From: Lachancea mirantina
Lineage: Eukaryota; Ascomycota; Saccharomycetes; Saccharomycetales; Saccharomycetaceae
Direction of reading: 5' to 3'
Assembly: GCA_900074745.1 (NCBI GenBank)
Contig: LT598467.1
Location: forward strand, 868,001-932,000
Length of the DNA: 64,000 bases
A program made the position numbers and the translations under genes. Shown piece by piece: positions 11,001 to 20,466 of the stretch. The notes under the pieces were generated by a model. The model did not search any database and was not told the DNA's origin. It saw only the letters and a program-made list of their open reading frames with translations. Every line of letters begins with the position of its first letter. Positions within the stretch are counted from its first letter, which is position 1.

Positions 11001-11529
11001 TAAAATCATAAATGCCAACAATTTGATATCTGCGGACAGAAACGGGAAATCAGATCCCTTCGTTAAATTCTACATCGACAACGACAAGGGCTCCTTTTTC
11101 AAAACGCATCATCAAAAGCGCACGCTTGACCCGACATGGAATGAAACCTGCGTCGTACAAATTACGAACCGTGTCAATAATTATTTGAAAATCAAGATGA
11201 TGGATTGGGATGCAGGCAACAAAGATGACCTGATCGGAGAAGGTGTCGTACCTCTTGCTGACATAGACCCGGAAAACCCGATGGATCTCACCGTACCTCT
11301 CGTTGGACCTAAGGGCCAGGACGGTGGAACTCTGAACTTAAATTTCAGTTTTTCGCCCAGATATACACTCTCCGTTCGCAAGAGAGAAAGAAAAGTTGGA
11401 GATCTTGCTTCCAAGGGACTTTCTTCGGGTATTCATGCTGGTACTACTGTCATTGGAGGTGGACTGGGTGCTGTGGGCAAGATAAGAAAGGGAATCTTTG
11501 GTGGGAAGAAAAAAGACGAAGAAGATTAA
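8026..11529 (+). CDS. TCB2: Tricalbin, ER-plasma membrane tether
   Basis: The protein has 1,167 residues. A hydrophobic hairpin at about residues 107-142 would anchor it in the cortical ER. An SMP lipid-transfer domain follows at about 171-375 and then several C2 domains, beginning near residue 380, near 655 and near 985, with a more diverged one near 515. The last C2 shows the phospholipid and calcium-binding pattern (SADRNGKSDPFVKF). The C-terminus is basic. Tricalbins hold the ER to the plasma membrane and shape curved cortical ER. S. cerevisiae has the duplicates TCB1 and TCB2; here a single gene sits between TOP2 and SNN1 with OST3 close by, so it represents the pre-duplication ancestor of both. 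Confidence 0.95.
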   Translation: MATTGSEIVVPTDRDQVAEFGDIDRLAPPKVDEKKASNDVSKEHVKNLDAASVERPVVDASYVGWKQIGRWEEKDELTLEDELLDVNSETFLDQLIPDKLYGDWYHAVAVFFTGGFLSFLMGKLGFSLGPVFFIVLSMSLLYRTSIRKYRSSIRDLVQKEFTVQKVEDDYESMEWLNSFLDKYWPILEPEVSQMVVEQVNLVLATNTSIPAFIKALWIDQLTLGIKPPRIDLVKTYQNTDTDVVVMDWGLSFTPHDLSDMNDKQLKNYVNQKIVVKAKAFGLPLSVCVSDVAFQALVRVRFKLMTPFPHIETVNVQLLEVPNIDFVAKLLGESIFNWEVMNFPGLLPLIKELAKKYMAPTLMPPFSLQLNIPQLLSGSAVSIGVLEVTVKNAVDLKRARNIINKSIDPYLSFELNGKSVGTTKTVRDSLNPVWDETMYLLLDSFTEPLSIVVYDKREKIKDKALGRIEYNLSTLHDKKVQKDLKVDFLRNSKPVGSLSFDLKFHPTLEPRQLPDGTREDPPELNVGIAKIIIEEAKELDEPDVKVAAFVELYFNAKLVLKTNIAKGTDTPAWNEFYEAVITDRRRTRTKIVVKDPKGKIIGHSVQTLNDLRDRSEVNKNWIPLIGNNGQIKITTFWKPVPLDVSANAIAYTPPIGVVRLLINKADGLKNLEKFGKIDPYARVLVNGIVKGRTDAKESTVNPIWNEAIYVSVSSPNQRITIECMDVETVGTDRSLGKFDVNISDMFQKGNDDKYIENIVEDPKVGRLVRNKGAKGSVTYYVAFYPTVPILSLEDIQEVDEIKERKRKLQEKESEVDEKTLSKPAKEAMKQEKFEIAELEDLFSNKMKLDLDELLQYNSGALAFSILGGELPQGGCHVQAFFDSGGYARFVTQKYSGRTLSPGATGDETIKELEWSITTFRVTKHKDANKADDCLAEVTIPTIELVRNCYYKPSILNLTGSASAKLMLQVSWFPLAVSELPQADLITNSGDLTIKIINANNLISADRNGKSDPFVKFYIDNDKGSFFKTHHQKRTLDPTWNETCVVQITNRVNNYLKIKMMDWDAGNKDDLIGEGVVPLADIDPENPMDLTVPLVGPKGQDGGTLNLNFSFSPRYTLSVRKRERKVGDLASKGLSSGIHAGTTVIGGGLGAVGKIRKGIFGGKKKDEED

Positions 11530-11768
11530 AAAAATAGTTAAGTAGATGGCTCGTGTCCAAAAGAACGCTTTAAAGACAGAGTGCCATTTTCCAGCTTATA
11601 GATCCAGTTTCTTGACATTTGTAAAAATGTTTACTTTTATCTTATTTTTCGACCTGGGACTGTAAGCTAGATGACGGTTAATTTAAAGATTGAAAAATCA
11701 AAGATTCTACGAAAAATCACAGGTTTTAGCAGACGATCCAAGCAAAAGGAAAAGGAACTGTGAGAGAT

Positions 11769-12071
11769 ATGGATCCACAGGAGGCTTCGTCTTCTACTGG
11801 TCTTCATCCAATTGAACTCTGTGTATATTCAATACTTTCGAATAATTTAGACGGAGTATATCAATGTGTAAATGAACTGCGAGAATCGCAAGCACTTCTA
11901 GTGTTACTGTTGAAGAAGGTACGAACTTCCGTCAAGGAAGAACTAGATTTATATAATCAAGACACTAGGCTGGAAGAGGCAGAGAGACGACTGTCAGCAT
12001 TAACTTTGCGAGTAAATCGATTACTGGAACGGTACGACGAACTTCAGAAAACGTCGGAAATAGGTCTGTAG
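11769..12071 (+). CDS. SNN1: BLOC-1 complex subunit Snn1
   Basis: This 100-residue protein starts at the ATG at 11769; the codon three places upstream in the same frame is GTG and is not expected to be used. It contains GLHPIELCVYSILS, then a predicted helix with NELRESQALLVLLLKKVR, and a C-terminal coiled coil ending ERYDELQK, matching the short coiled-coil Snn1 family. Snn1 is a subunit of the yeast BLOC-1 complex, which acts on endosomes by helping recruit the Rab GAP Msb3. Length and position (YNL086W, between TCB2 and MKT1) agree with S. cerevisiae. Confidence 0.9.
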   Translation: MDPQEASSSTGLHPIELCVYSILSNNLDGVYQCVNELRESQALLVLLLKKVRTSVKEELDLYNQDTRLEEAERRLSALTLRVNRLLERYDELQKTSEIGL

Positions 12072-12125
12072 CATGAATTCCATAAAGATTTCGCACGGTG
12101 AATATAGTAGGTATGATCTATAAAT

Positions 12126-13181
12126 TTAAACGAGACTGGGTAATTTGAACAGCTTGAAAGGGTAGCCGGTGCTCTTGAGTCTGAAAACGCCCATCAAGGC
12201 GCTGTAAACCAAGTAAATTGAAGCAGAAAACGTAAGGGCCAAAACGAGTTCGATCATGCTGGCCTTTGAACTAGATTTCTTGTTATCTTCGTTTTGATAG
12301 TATTTCTTAGCATAAGGGACGAATTTTATCAAGCATAGCATATTGATGGCCAGAATCGCGTAGATGACAGTAATTATTTGAGTTTCGACGCCGTACTGGT
12401 TTTGTTGTTGCCCTTCTAGAAAGTAATGGACCATGGATCCATCTTGCGCCATGCCCACGAATTGACTTCCTCTTATAGTGTTGAACATATAGCCCGCGTT
12501 CCACAGGATAATGATGAAAACGACTCCGACGGCCCAAAGGGCATTTGTCTTCACCAGTCGTAGCGCTTCGGATCTATATTTCTTGGCCGCTAAGGTGACC
12601 ACCATTGTTGCCACAGCACTGATCAACACAGACCCCCAGCTGATGGGTTCATGGATTCTAAAGTCATTGATTCCAATTACCTGGCTCAGAGATTGTACAA
12701 TGGCCAGAACACGTGCAGAACCGCTTTCTCCTGGTAAGTTGATTTGGTTGTAAGATTCGGAACCCTCACCAGGAGTCAAAAACAATAGTCGAGGCACATT
12801 GTTGACATTGAAATGCATGAAAACCTCGTTGTTACGTTTCGGTTCGAAATCTGCTTTGGCGAAAAAAAGTGCGTTTTCGCCGTCCTTCGACAACCCGTCT
12901 GGATGGTCTTTGATCCACGAGTCTGCGATAAGTTTGAATTCGGGCTCCAGTTCGACACAGAGAGAACATCCGATTTGTGGCGACGATGCAGTCAATAGCA
13001 CGACCATGTACGCGTCTCTTTTACCTCCAATTATCTTCTCAAAGTTGGCATTGTTCAGTTTAATTACGCCCTTGTGCTTAACCATTTCTGCCGCTAATTT
13101 CTCGTTGGAAAGGGCCGCACTGAGCCTGAAACCAAACGTCAACATACTGACCAATGTCCACAGAAATTTAGACGCTCTCAT
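12126..13181 (-). CDS. OST3: Oligosaccharyltransferase subunit Ost3/Ost6 type
   Basis: This 351-residue protein begins with a cleavable signal peptide (about residues 1-23). A lumenal thioredoxin-fold domain follows with a CxxC pair, C72-S-L-C75, and then four membrane segments between about residues 180 and 340. This is the Ost3/Ost6 (human MAGT1/TUSC3) layout. The subunit sits in the oligosaccharyltransferase complex of the ER and forms transient disulfides with substrates so that nearby sites are glycosylated. OST3 is preferred over OST6 because its S. cerevisiae counterpart YOR085W lies beside TCB1, the sister of TCB2 found here. The gene is convergent with SNN1, 54 bases away. Confidence 0.93.
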   Translation of the reverse strand: MRASKFLWTLVSMLTFGFRLSAALSNEKLAAEMVKHKGVIKLNNANFEKIIGGKRDAYMVVLLTASSPQIGCSLCVELEPEFKLIADSWIKDHPDGLSKDGENALFFAKADFEPKRNNEVFMHFNVNNVPRLLFLTPGEGSESYNQINLPGESGSARVLAIVQSLSQVIGINDFRIHEPISWGSVLISAVATMVVTLAAKKYRSEALRLVKTNALWAVGVVFIIILWNAGYMFNTIRGSQFVGMAQDGSMVHYFLEGQQQNQYGVETQIITVIYAILAINMLCLIKFVPYAKKYYQNEDNKKSSSKASMIELVLALTFSASIYLVYSALMGVFRLKSTGYPFKLFKLPSLV

Positions 13182-13632
13182 AATGCCACTAAACCTTCAA
13201 TTGACACGGGCTTGATTCCAGTTTTGAGTGAAGAAATGATTCCAGATATACCCACGTAGTCTCATTCATTAGTCTTGGAAATGGCATTCTTCGTATACGG
13301 TGATAGTACCGACCTCGACTCAAAGTTTGAGTCAGTGCCTTCATGTAAAAGCGAATTGTCTGCAATTCCAAGTCGGTTACATACCCACAAATCGGCGTTT
13401 CTTCCAGTGTGCCTTTTTTGGGTGTTGTTTCTCGATTTCTGACGGGTTGTGTTGTGGACGGAGTTGTCGATTATATGAAAGCAAGGACGTCTCTCAGGGG
13501 TATCAACGTCTCGTATATCGAGGAATACGAGCGTAAGAAGTAAATGCTCGTCAGCTGCAAATACTTTTGCAAATTGACCCCTAGCGCGTTTATTTTTTTA
13601 AAGAATAATAATTTATTTTTGAGGTTTACTAT
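13182..13632. other. Gap upstream of OST3 with two short protein-like frames
   Basis: The stretch includes the OST3 promoter. On the plus strand an ATG frame of 53 codons runs 13281-13442, and a different frame without an ATG near its start runs to TAA at 13541-13543 and ends with a charged stretch (INVSYIEEYERKK). No splice signals join them. They may be chance, or the remains of a small gene. Confidence 0.3.
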
Positions 13633-14086
13633 TGTCGGTAGTCTATAAGTCTTGAGGTTTATCATTATCGGTGGTTGATAGATTTCTAAATTGTTCATTT
13701 AATTCGTTCATAATTGATCTAAATAATAAAGCGGATTAGGAATTGAGTACTTATATCTCTCCGTGGCTATCTTACAACCATGGCCACTCACAATCCTGTT
13801 CATATCAGCTCCTTTTATACAATTTCTGTAACATCGTTCCAATTTTGGAATCCGTTCCTGTCTCTAATATTCACGGTCACGGTGAGTCATCATTACGACA
13901 CCTATTATGTCACTCTTACAGTGGTGACGAAATGTGATGCCATCATGACCATCACGAGAATCACTTGGCTCCTATGACCTCATCTTGATCAAGAACCTTC
14001 CGTTAATTCTTCCAATTTATTCTGTCATATCGATCACGTGATGATGCAATTGGACGATATCATCTCCTCGCCAGCTCCTTCCAACA
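13633..14086 (-). mobile_element. Solo LTR of a Ty-like retrotransposon (fossil)
   Basis: This is a roughly 450-base LTR in reverse orientation. Its outer end (read in reverse) begins TGTTGGAAGGAG at 14086, and it contains a TATA-like box and a CACGTG core at 14035-14040. It is related along most of its length to the element at 14275-14708, which faces the other way. No internal coding region is present, so this is a remnant. The inner boundary is approximate because a roughly 33-base tandem duplication (GAGGTTTA units) blurs it. Divergence from its partner suggests an old but not ancient insertion. Confidence 0.75.
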
Positions 14087-14274
14087 GTATAATCACCAAT
14101 ATCAGATTATAAGCGGTACAATTTATGCATTGGATAAAGCTCTCGGCACGTATCTCACCAAAGGTAACAGGCGATAATTGGAAATGATATAAAGATTTGT
14201 AAAAGAGTTGATACAATTATTATGAAAATGTTAAAATCGTCAATGTGATACGGAGAGATGCGGAACTCAATAAA

Positions 14275-14708
14275 TGTTGGAAGGAGATAGAAAGAAAGTG
14301 ATATCGTTCATTTTCAATATCACGTGATAGTAATGACAGAATAAAATTTGAAGAATGAAGAAACGGTTCGCATTCTACGGGAGACTGGAAACTCAAACAA
14401 CTCCATCGACAATTCTGAAATCATCACACCGTCGTAATCAGATCATATGTGATATGATGAATGACGTATGGTGAGAATTTACTGTCTAGATTGAAGAAAG
14501 TAACGGATTCCAAATTTGGATCAATGTTACAGAAATTGTATAAAAGGAGCTGATATGAACAGGATTGTAAGTGGTTGTGGTTGTAAGATAGCCACGGAGA
14601 GATATAAGTACTCAATTCCTAATCCGCTTTATTATTTAGATCAATTATGAACGAATTGAATGAACAATTTAGAAACCTATCAACCTCCGACAAGGAAAAA
14701 CCTCGACA
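14275..14708 (+). mobile_element. Solo LTR of the same Ty-like family (fossil)
   Basis: A forward LTR begins TGTTGGAAGGAG at 14275 and carries the CACGTG core at 14321-14326, a TATAAAAGG box near 14540, and a tail ending CCTCGACA near 14708. The segment 14580-14685 is almost identical, in reverse complement, to the left-hand copy at 13633-14086. No internal region is present. The right end could instead be CCGACA at 14692; no clear target-site duplication flanks either end. Confidence 0.75.
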
Positions 14709-15812
14709 TATACAATATTCTGTTCATTACTGGGACCACTCAGAGCCATGGTGTTCTCACGTGTCGATTCCATCCGTTCAAGCCTTTCCAGTGGCATTCT
14801 GTCATTGAGATCACGCGATATTGTGTTTCCTGGACAGTGCAACTTGAAGATTTCACTCTTCGCGAGCTCATTCTAGCATCAGGATAACGCGTGAGATTTT
14901 CACAACTGAGAATTGCTCGCATAAGCCTCCATTAGTTCTACTGTTTACATCAAAAATACAAATCGCAGCTGTTTCACGACGAGGCGGGATTGGAAGCGGA
15001 GAGCGGAGTTTGAAAGCCAAACCAAGTATTTTAATTTGGCTTAATAAGGAACTTGGTGTGTAAAGTTGGCCAAATGACTTCTTATTCTTGTTTGGTTTAC
15101 CGGCTGACGTGTCAGTCACTGAACGCCCTACCAGAAAATTGGGCGTCAGTTTGGGTAAAAGTGATATGGATTGCTAAGTCATATGAGAAAATGAAGTCGT
15201 TACCGCGAGCCAGCGGTATAGGCTATGCGGCGGTTTCATCAGCCGCGATTTTGAGATTTTAGGCGCTAAATTTTTTTCATAATGTCTTTGGAGCCATCTG
15301 CTTGTTCTGTATTTTTGCATGTTCCCAGTGTGTTGAAGCGACAACGACAGTAGACAGAAGATAGAAGACGAAGACGCAAGCGGGACAAAAAATGAAGACG
15401 AAAAATATCAAACTTTGGCGCATATCCAAGATTTCAATTCCAGCTCACTCAGAGAATTTCCGCGGACTGTTTTTTCATCTGAGATCTCCACAAACGCTTG
15501 AAATCAGAAATAGTATTTAATTAGGGCTTCTGAGTATAAACTACTCTAGAAAAAGGACTGAATCCCAGAATCAACTACTCTCAATTTTTCCAAAAGCTCA
15601 TAACTTTGGAAGTTGAGCGCCTTCCCATGTTTTAGATGGTCTAGACGCTTGAGTTTCTCACTGATATCACGTGATAATCGGCCATTTAGTTTCTCACTCC
15701 ATATAAAAGTAGAAAACAAGGCTTGAAGAAACTACAACGGGTGGCAAACCAACTAGGAGAGAATCGCACCTTCTAGTGACGATTTCGGCCGTGAAGCGTG
15801 TCAATTCCGTCG
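14709..15812. other. MKT1 upstream region
   Basis: About 1.1 kb without a convincing gene. Its right-hand part is the MKT1 promoter, with a palindromic ATCACGTGAT E-box near 15666-15675 and a TATAAAAG box near 15704. The frames seen here are short and lack recognisable content. Confidence 0.5.
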
Positions 15813-18218
15813 ATGCCAGTCAAGTCGTTGGAGTCGTATTTGTTTGAGAGGGGCCTGGTCGGTACGTGTCCAATTGAGGCCTTGAAAAACGCGACTGTTG
15901 GAATAGATGTCAATCACTATGTGTCGCGTGTTCTCACTCCGAAACGCGAGCAATACTTGGATGCGATAGGTGGGTTTCCAACAAGCCTGAAAACTTACTT
16001 GGAATCAGATCTCTTGGTGTTCAAAGAGTATAATATCACGCCGATTTTCGTGTTCAGTGGATCCTCTGTGGCCAACCAGCTCGAAGCAGATGAGTACTAT
16101 ACTGCCGCGGCAGAAGCAGCAGAAGCCGCTGCTTCCGCTGCCAATGTTCCCAGCAACGCGTCTCTTGGCTCCGCGATGTCTTCGACCAAAACCACAAAGG
16201 AGTCCATCTTGGCGCAGAGAAATCGGGGTTGGACCCAATGGAACAATTTGCTATGGAATGCTCAAAGTTCATACATAGATTTGCCCTCGCGACCGCCAGA
16301 GGTTTTCCGCTACAACATCCCGCTCGAGGCTAGCCGTTTCAAGGATGATCTGATCCAGTTTTTCATTTCTCGCAATATCTACTACCAAGTCGCACCTTAC
16401 TCGTCTTGGTCGCAGCTCGCTTACTTGCTGCAAAAAAAGTACATCGATGTTATTTACGGGCCGACCGATGTCCTTATGCTCGACGTCGTGGACAAATTTA
16501 TCATCGGCATGGAGTTTCCCAACAAAGAGTTTAGATTTATCGAAAGACACCGCATTCTTTCCGAACTTAAGTGCAGCAGCGAAGAGTTCATCGACATTTG
16601 CATGGCTGTCGGAAATGACCTACAACCTTTCAGTTTGCCTCCGCTTCAGCTATATCCGCCTCAACAGCTGTTTGAAATGGCACTCGAAATGGTGATCAAT
16701 TCGGGAACCGATTTCTATGCACATCAATTATTAAATCCGCTAAAAATGGGGGACTCCACGCCCGTGAAGCGCTATCAAAAGGGTGTCTCTGCACTCAATT
16801 TCATGCCAGTGCTAAAGGAAAATGGGCGGGTCGAACTTTTCTCGGAGAATGAGATGATTGACGAATCCGGAAAAGAACCTTCCAACTCCAGTATGTCGTC
16901 TCCTCCGTCTTCAGGGTCTTCGGACACGATTCCAAATGATCTACATGATGTCCTTGCACAACGACTACCTCACGAATACTATTTCTACAAGTCTGTCGGT
17001 ATCATTGGCAATGCGCTTCTCGATGCAATCACCACTGGCGTTTATCCCGAAGAACCTCCGCTCGACGGCGGTATCTCGGCTTCCTACCGTCAGCTAGTGA
17101 ATCAGTCCGTGGAAATGTTCAAGAATCAGGGAATTAATTTGCTTACACAACCGATTAACAGATATTACCAGATAAAGCCCATTAAACAGGTGAACTGGTT
17201 TGCCCCTGAGGATTCTATCACATTGACGAATCGCATGGCGCCTTCTACTTTCGACAAAGTGAATCATCTTGTGATTAAAACAGATGATTTTACCAAAAAC
17301 TTCTCCCTCTTTGAGTTTATCCAGCACCTCAATGGCCTTGAAAACTTGGAGACATTGGTCTCTGACAAGATTCTTTTCGCCGACTCGGTACCTGCTGGTG
17401 AAAGGCTGCGCGCCCCTTTCGACTTGCTAGCGACAAATTTGTTAAGACTCCTAACGATGCTGGAGTTTTTCGAATATGATACTTCTGCCAAAAAATTGAA
17501 GACCACTCCGTATGGTCGCATTTTTCTACAACTCTGCGATCTGGGTGTAAAACACGAACATCTCGAAACAATGCTGACGTTTTTGGTATTTTCTAAGATG
17601 GGAGTCCTACGTCTTTCTGACGATTCCCAGTCTGCGACTCCATCTGCGCTTTCAAAGGCCACGTTGCAGTCGTACCCCACCGAGTCCGCGTACATCTTGG
17701 TACTGGCGAGGGCGCTCACCTTATTCAAATTGGATCAGAAACCTTCCAACTACCATGGCCCCATCGACAAAAAAACTTTGGTATTCTCGGACTTGCTTGA
17801 CTACGTTCGGAAAAACACAAACGAGTTGTTCGAGGCCGTGGTGGTTTCGTCGCTCGCCGCCGGCGAGTTCGATCGACTATCGCTAGACAACTTGGCATGG
17901 CAGAAAGACCTGGTTGCACTCATGCCGTTCAAGGCGTCTGCGCCCAGCACAGTGGCCGCCATGATGTGGGAGTTTTACCTTCAAAAATACTTGCACAATG
18001 GCAGCTCTAAACCAGATGCTATGGCGTTGGTGGTGACCATTTTCAACACTTACAAGTCTATACCTAATCTAGACGAGGAGTTTTCGCGCTCTCTAAGTTA
18101 CCTAGAGAGTTTCGTCTCTGTTCTGGAACAGATGGCGAAGGAAAAACTTCTCGATGCCGACGATTACGATTTGTTTAAGACAGCCTATACCTTCGCCAAA
18201 AACTCGTATACAGAATAA
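15813..18218 (+). CDS. MKT1: Mkt1 post-transcriptional regulator, XPG-like nuclease fold
   Basis: The protein has 801 residues from the ATG at 15813; an earlier in-frame codon at 15798 is GTG, and Mkt1 homology starts at the ATG (KSLESYLFERGLVG). The N-terminal part carries XPG/PIN-type motifs (GIDVNHYVSRVL, ITPIFVFSG), interrupted by an Ala-rich insertion near residues 97-110. The C-terminal half is helical. Mkt1 works with Pbp1 to control translation and stability of mRNAs, including HO and nuclear-encoded mitochondrial messages. It is a known quantitative-trait gene in S. cerevisiae. Position between OST3/SNN1 and END3 fits YNL085W. Confidence 0.96.
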   Translation: MPVKSLESYLFERGLVGTCPIEALKNATVGIDVNHYVSRVLTPKREQYLDAIGGFPTSLKTYLESDLLVFKEYNITPIFVFSGSSVANQLEADEYYTAAAEAAEAAASAANVPSNASLGSAMSSTKTTKESILAQRNRGWTQWNNLLWNAQSSYIDLPSRPPEVFRYNIPLEASRFKDDLIQFFISRNIYYQVAPYSSWSQLAYLLQKKYIDVIYGPTDVLMLDVVDKFIIGMEFPNKEFRFIERHRILSELKCSSEEFIDICMAVGNDLQPFSLPPLQLYPPQQLFEMALEMVINSGTDFYAHQLLNPLKMGDSTPVKRYQKGVSALNFMPVLKENGRVELFSENEMIDESGKEPSNSSMSSPPSSGSSDTIPNDLHDVLAQRLPHEYYFYKSVGIIGNALLDAITTGVYPEEPPLDGGISASYRQLVNQSVEMFKNQGINLLTQPINRYYQIKPIKQVNWFAPEDSITLTNRMAPSTFDKVNHLVIKTDDFTKNFSLFEFIQHLNGLENLETLVSDKILFADSVPAGERLRAPFDLLATNLLRLLTMLEFFEYDTSAKKLKTTPYGRIFLQLCDLGVKHEHLETMLTFLVFSKMGVLRLSDDSQSATPSALSKATLQSYPTESAYILVLARALTLFKLDQKPSNYHGPIDKKTLVFSDLLDYVRKNTNELFEAVVVSSLAAGEFDRLSLDNLAWQKDLVALMPFKASAPSTVAAMMWEFYLQKYLHNGSSKPDAMALVVTIFNTYKSIPNLDEEFSRSLSYLESFVSVLEQMAKEKLLDADDYDLFKTAYTFAKNSYTE

Positions 18219-18378
18219 ATCGACACCACCTTGAGTAATTACCTTGAGAAATCTCTGCATCTTAGTCGTAAAGCTTGGAAGATACCTGCCTGAGACCTTC
18301 ATCCATGGCGTTAAATCACTGCTACACCAGTACTGCTCCATATACCTTCCTTCTTCTGCTTCTAGCTCAAACAAATCA
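18219..18378. promoter_or_regulatory. Spacer between MKT1 and tRNA-Thr
   Basis: This 160-base stretch lies between the MKT1 stop and the tRNA-Thr gene. Nothing coding is visible. Confidence 0.4.
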
Positions 18379-18451
18379 GCTTCTATGGCCAAGTTGGTAA
18401 GGCGCCACACTAGTAATGTGGAGATCATCAGTTCAAATCTGGTTGGAAGCA
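18379..18451 (+). tRNA. tRNA-Thr (AGT)
   Basis: A 73-nt cloverleaf without an intron. The acceptor arm pairs GCTTCTA with TGGAAGC, with discriminator A. The anticodon stem CCACA/TGTGG encloses CTAGTAA, giving anticodon AGT. A run of seven T directly follows (18452-18458), a Pol III terminator. It is close to the yeast tRNA-Thr(AGT) sequence. Confidence 0.97.
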
Positions 18452-18748
18452 TTTTTTTGTTTTATTTTCCAAAATTACTTCAACCATAAATAAAAGGTCA
18501 TGTGAACCTTTTTCAACAACGCGATGAGAGCCTTCTCCTCAACAAAACTGTTGATACAAGGGTGGAACGGGATCTAAGCCTTCCACTTAAGGATATCGCT
18601 ACAACTTTCAGGGGAATCGTGACTGATAAAACGAAAAAATTTGAATCCAATTTGTTAGGATTCAGTAGGAGGCTTCTTTGTTTAATTAGCAAGGGATACT
18701 TTTTGAGAACGGCCTGATTGTTCTTCGAAGAACAAACACCCCATATCA

Positions 18749-20317
18749 ATGCTTCGTTTGACACGTGCTAACGGGGCTAGCATGTCAGGATTGTCTAGAT
18801 ACTCAGGACGGGGAATTAGATTCATGCACAAAAAAGACGACGGGAAATCGCACGATGCGTCTGCGCAGCCGGATGCGACTTCTACGACGTTGACGGACAC
18901 TTACGAGTACAACAAGCTTACGAACAGCGCGAAAACCCCAGAGGGGTTCAAGGCGACTTGGTTGAACGCGCTAGCAGAGCGCCAGAAGCAGTTGAAACAG
19001 GGTAAAATTATGGACTCGTATGTCTACAATAGCGTGAAAACGACGGAAGTTGGTGAAAAGACACGGGCTGACTCTTTCTGCTACTTGACGTTGCCGTTCA
19101 GAAAGGACCCTATGGTGGCTGATTTTTACGTTAACGCAGCGGGCAGAATGAGAATGGGTCAAATTTTCCAAGATTTGGACGCTCTTGCAGGCCGTATTGC
19201 GTACCGGCACACCTCTCCTGCTGAACCAGTGATTGTGACTGCGTCGGTGGATCGTATTTATCTTTTGAAGAATATTGATTTCATTGCCGACTATAACGTT
19301 GTTTTGTCCGGTTCGGTCGTGTGGACCGGTCGTTCTTCGATGGAAATTTCTATTAAGGCCTTCGCCATTCGCGGCGACATTCCTGATGAAATCAAAGAAG
19401 GCACACTTTCGGATGCTGACACTTTTTTAACCGCTTCGTTCACTTTCGTGGCAAGAAACCCGGAAACGCACAAATCGTTAGCTGTCAACAAGCTCTTGCC
19501 GCTAAACGAAGTCGAATGGATGGATTTCAGACGCGCAGAGTCTCACAACGCTGCGAAAAAGCTGCGCGCCGCCAGCGAAAGTTTGGACACCAACCCTCCT
19601 ACGGAGGAAGAGTCTCAAATTATTCATAAGATGTGGGTAGCCTCGAAGGAATTGACCTCTTTGGGACTTAAACCTAAGAACGTGATGCTCATGAAAAATA
19701 CTAATCTCAAGTCTACCATGTTTATGCAACCTCAGTACAGGAACAGGCATTCTTACATGATATTCGGTGGGTATCTCATGAGACAAACCTTTGAGCTTGC
19801 CTACTGTGCCGCGGCTTCGTTCTCGCATGCTTTCCCTCGATTTGTATCCTTAGATTCTACCACCTTCAGAGCCCCTGTTCCAGTCGGTTCCATATTGCAC
19901 ATGGATGCCACTGTGGTATACACGGAGCATTTACGTGAAAAGAGTGACAAGGCCAGCTCAAGTACCGCTGCTAGTAAGCCAGGTAAAGATGACTCCGCGT
20001 TCCATTTCGAACCCTCGCCTATTAACATTGTCTCCACTAACAAAGACGAATTTTTGTCCAGGCCAGGCACATTGGTTCAGGTTAAAGTTGACACCATTGT
20101 GCAGGAACTGGCCTCCGAGAAGCAAACTAAATCGGGCTCATTCATCTTCTCATTTTTCGCGCCTCGTGACTCCAGCCCAGAATCTCCTGGCAAACCAGGT
20201 TTCGCAAACGTTGTTCCGCAGAGCTATTCGGAGATGATTGAGTACATCAGTGCAAGACGGCGTGCTATTGAGACGGCCATGTATGCCAACACCATTCGTC
20301 GGACTAGCAAACTATAG
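18749..20317 (+). CDS. Mitochondrial acyl-CoA thioesterase, ACOT9-like
   Basis: This 522-residue protein starts with a basic, Ser-rich, acid-free leader (MLRLTRANGASMSGLSR) typical of a mitochondrial presequence. Two HotDog-type regions follow. The first, at about residues 110-250, includes a MRMGQIFQDLDALAGRIAYRH segment. The second, at about 320-450, has HSYMIFGGYLMRQTFELA and then a pattern seen in ACOT9-type enzymes (DSTTFRAPVPVGSIL). Such enzymes hydrolyse acyl-CoA to free acid and CoA. I know of no S. cerevisiae counterpart, so this may be a gene lost in that lineage. Substrate range cannot be read from sequence. It converges on AXL2 with 149 bases between. Confidence 0.75.
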   Translation: MLRLTRANGASMSGLSRYSGRGIRFMHKKDDGKSHDASAQPDATSTTLTDTYEYNKLTNSAKTPEGFKATWLNALAERQKQLKQGKIMDSYVYNSVKTTEVGEKTRADSFCYLTLPFRKDPMVADFYVNAAGRMRMGQIFQDLDALAGRIAYRHTSPAEPVIVTASVDRIYLLKNIDFIADYNVVLSGSVVWTGRSSMEISIKAFAIRGDIPDEIKEGTLSDADTFLTASFTFVARNPETHKSLAVNKLLPLNEVEWMDFRRAESHNAAKKLRAASESLDTNPPTEEESQIIHKMWVASKELTSLGLKPKNVMLMKNTNLKSTMFMQPQYRNRHSYMIFGGYLMRQTFELAYCAAASFSHAFPRFVSLDSTTFRAPVPVGSILHMDATVVYTEHLREKSDKASSSTAASKPGKDDSAFHFEPSPINIVSTNKDEFLSRPGTLVQVKVDTIVQELASEKQTKSGSFIFSFFAPRDSSPESPGKPGFANVVPQSYSEMIEYISARRRAIETAMYANTIRRTSKL

Positions 20318-20466
20318 GCCGATAAAGCTCTCTCTCTCTATATATATTCCTCCAACTGTCAGATAGATTATGTTTTTCGTTGTCAGGCAATTCTGTTATT
20401 CTTGTGCCGTGAGTAAGATCATTAGTGGTTCTTTATATATATATTACATCCAAATTATCCAAGACA

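Noticed and set aside
14031-14345. RTCACGTG-type elements as centromere CDEI
   Set aside because: These CACGTG sites belong to LTRs; no AT-rich stretch of about 80-160 bases followed by a CCGAA-containing CDEIII lies nearby.
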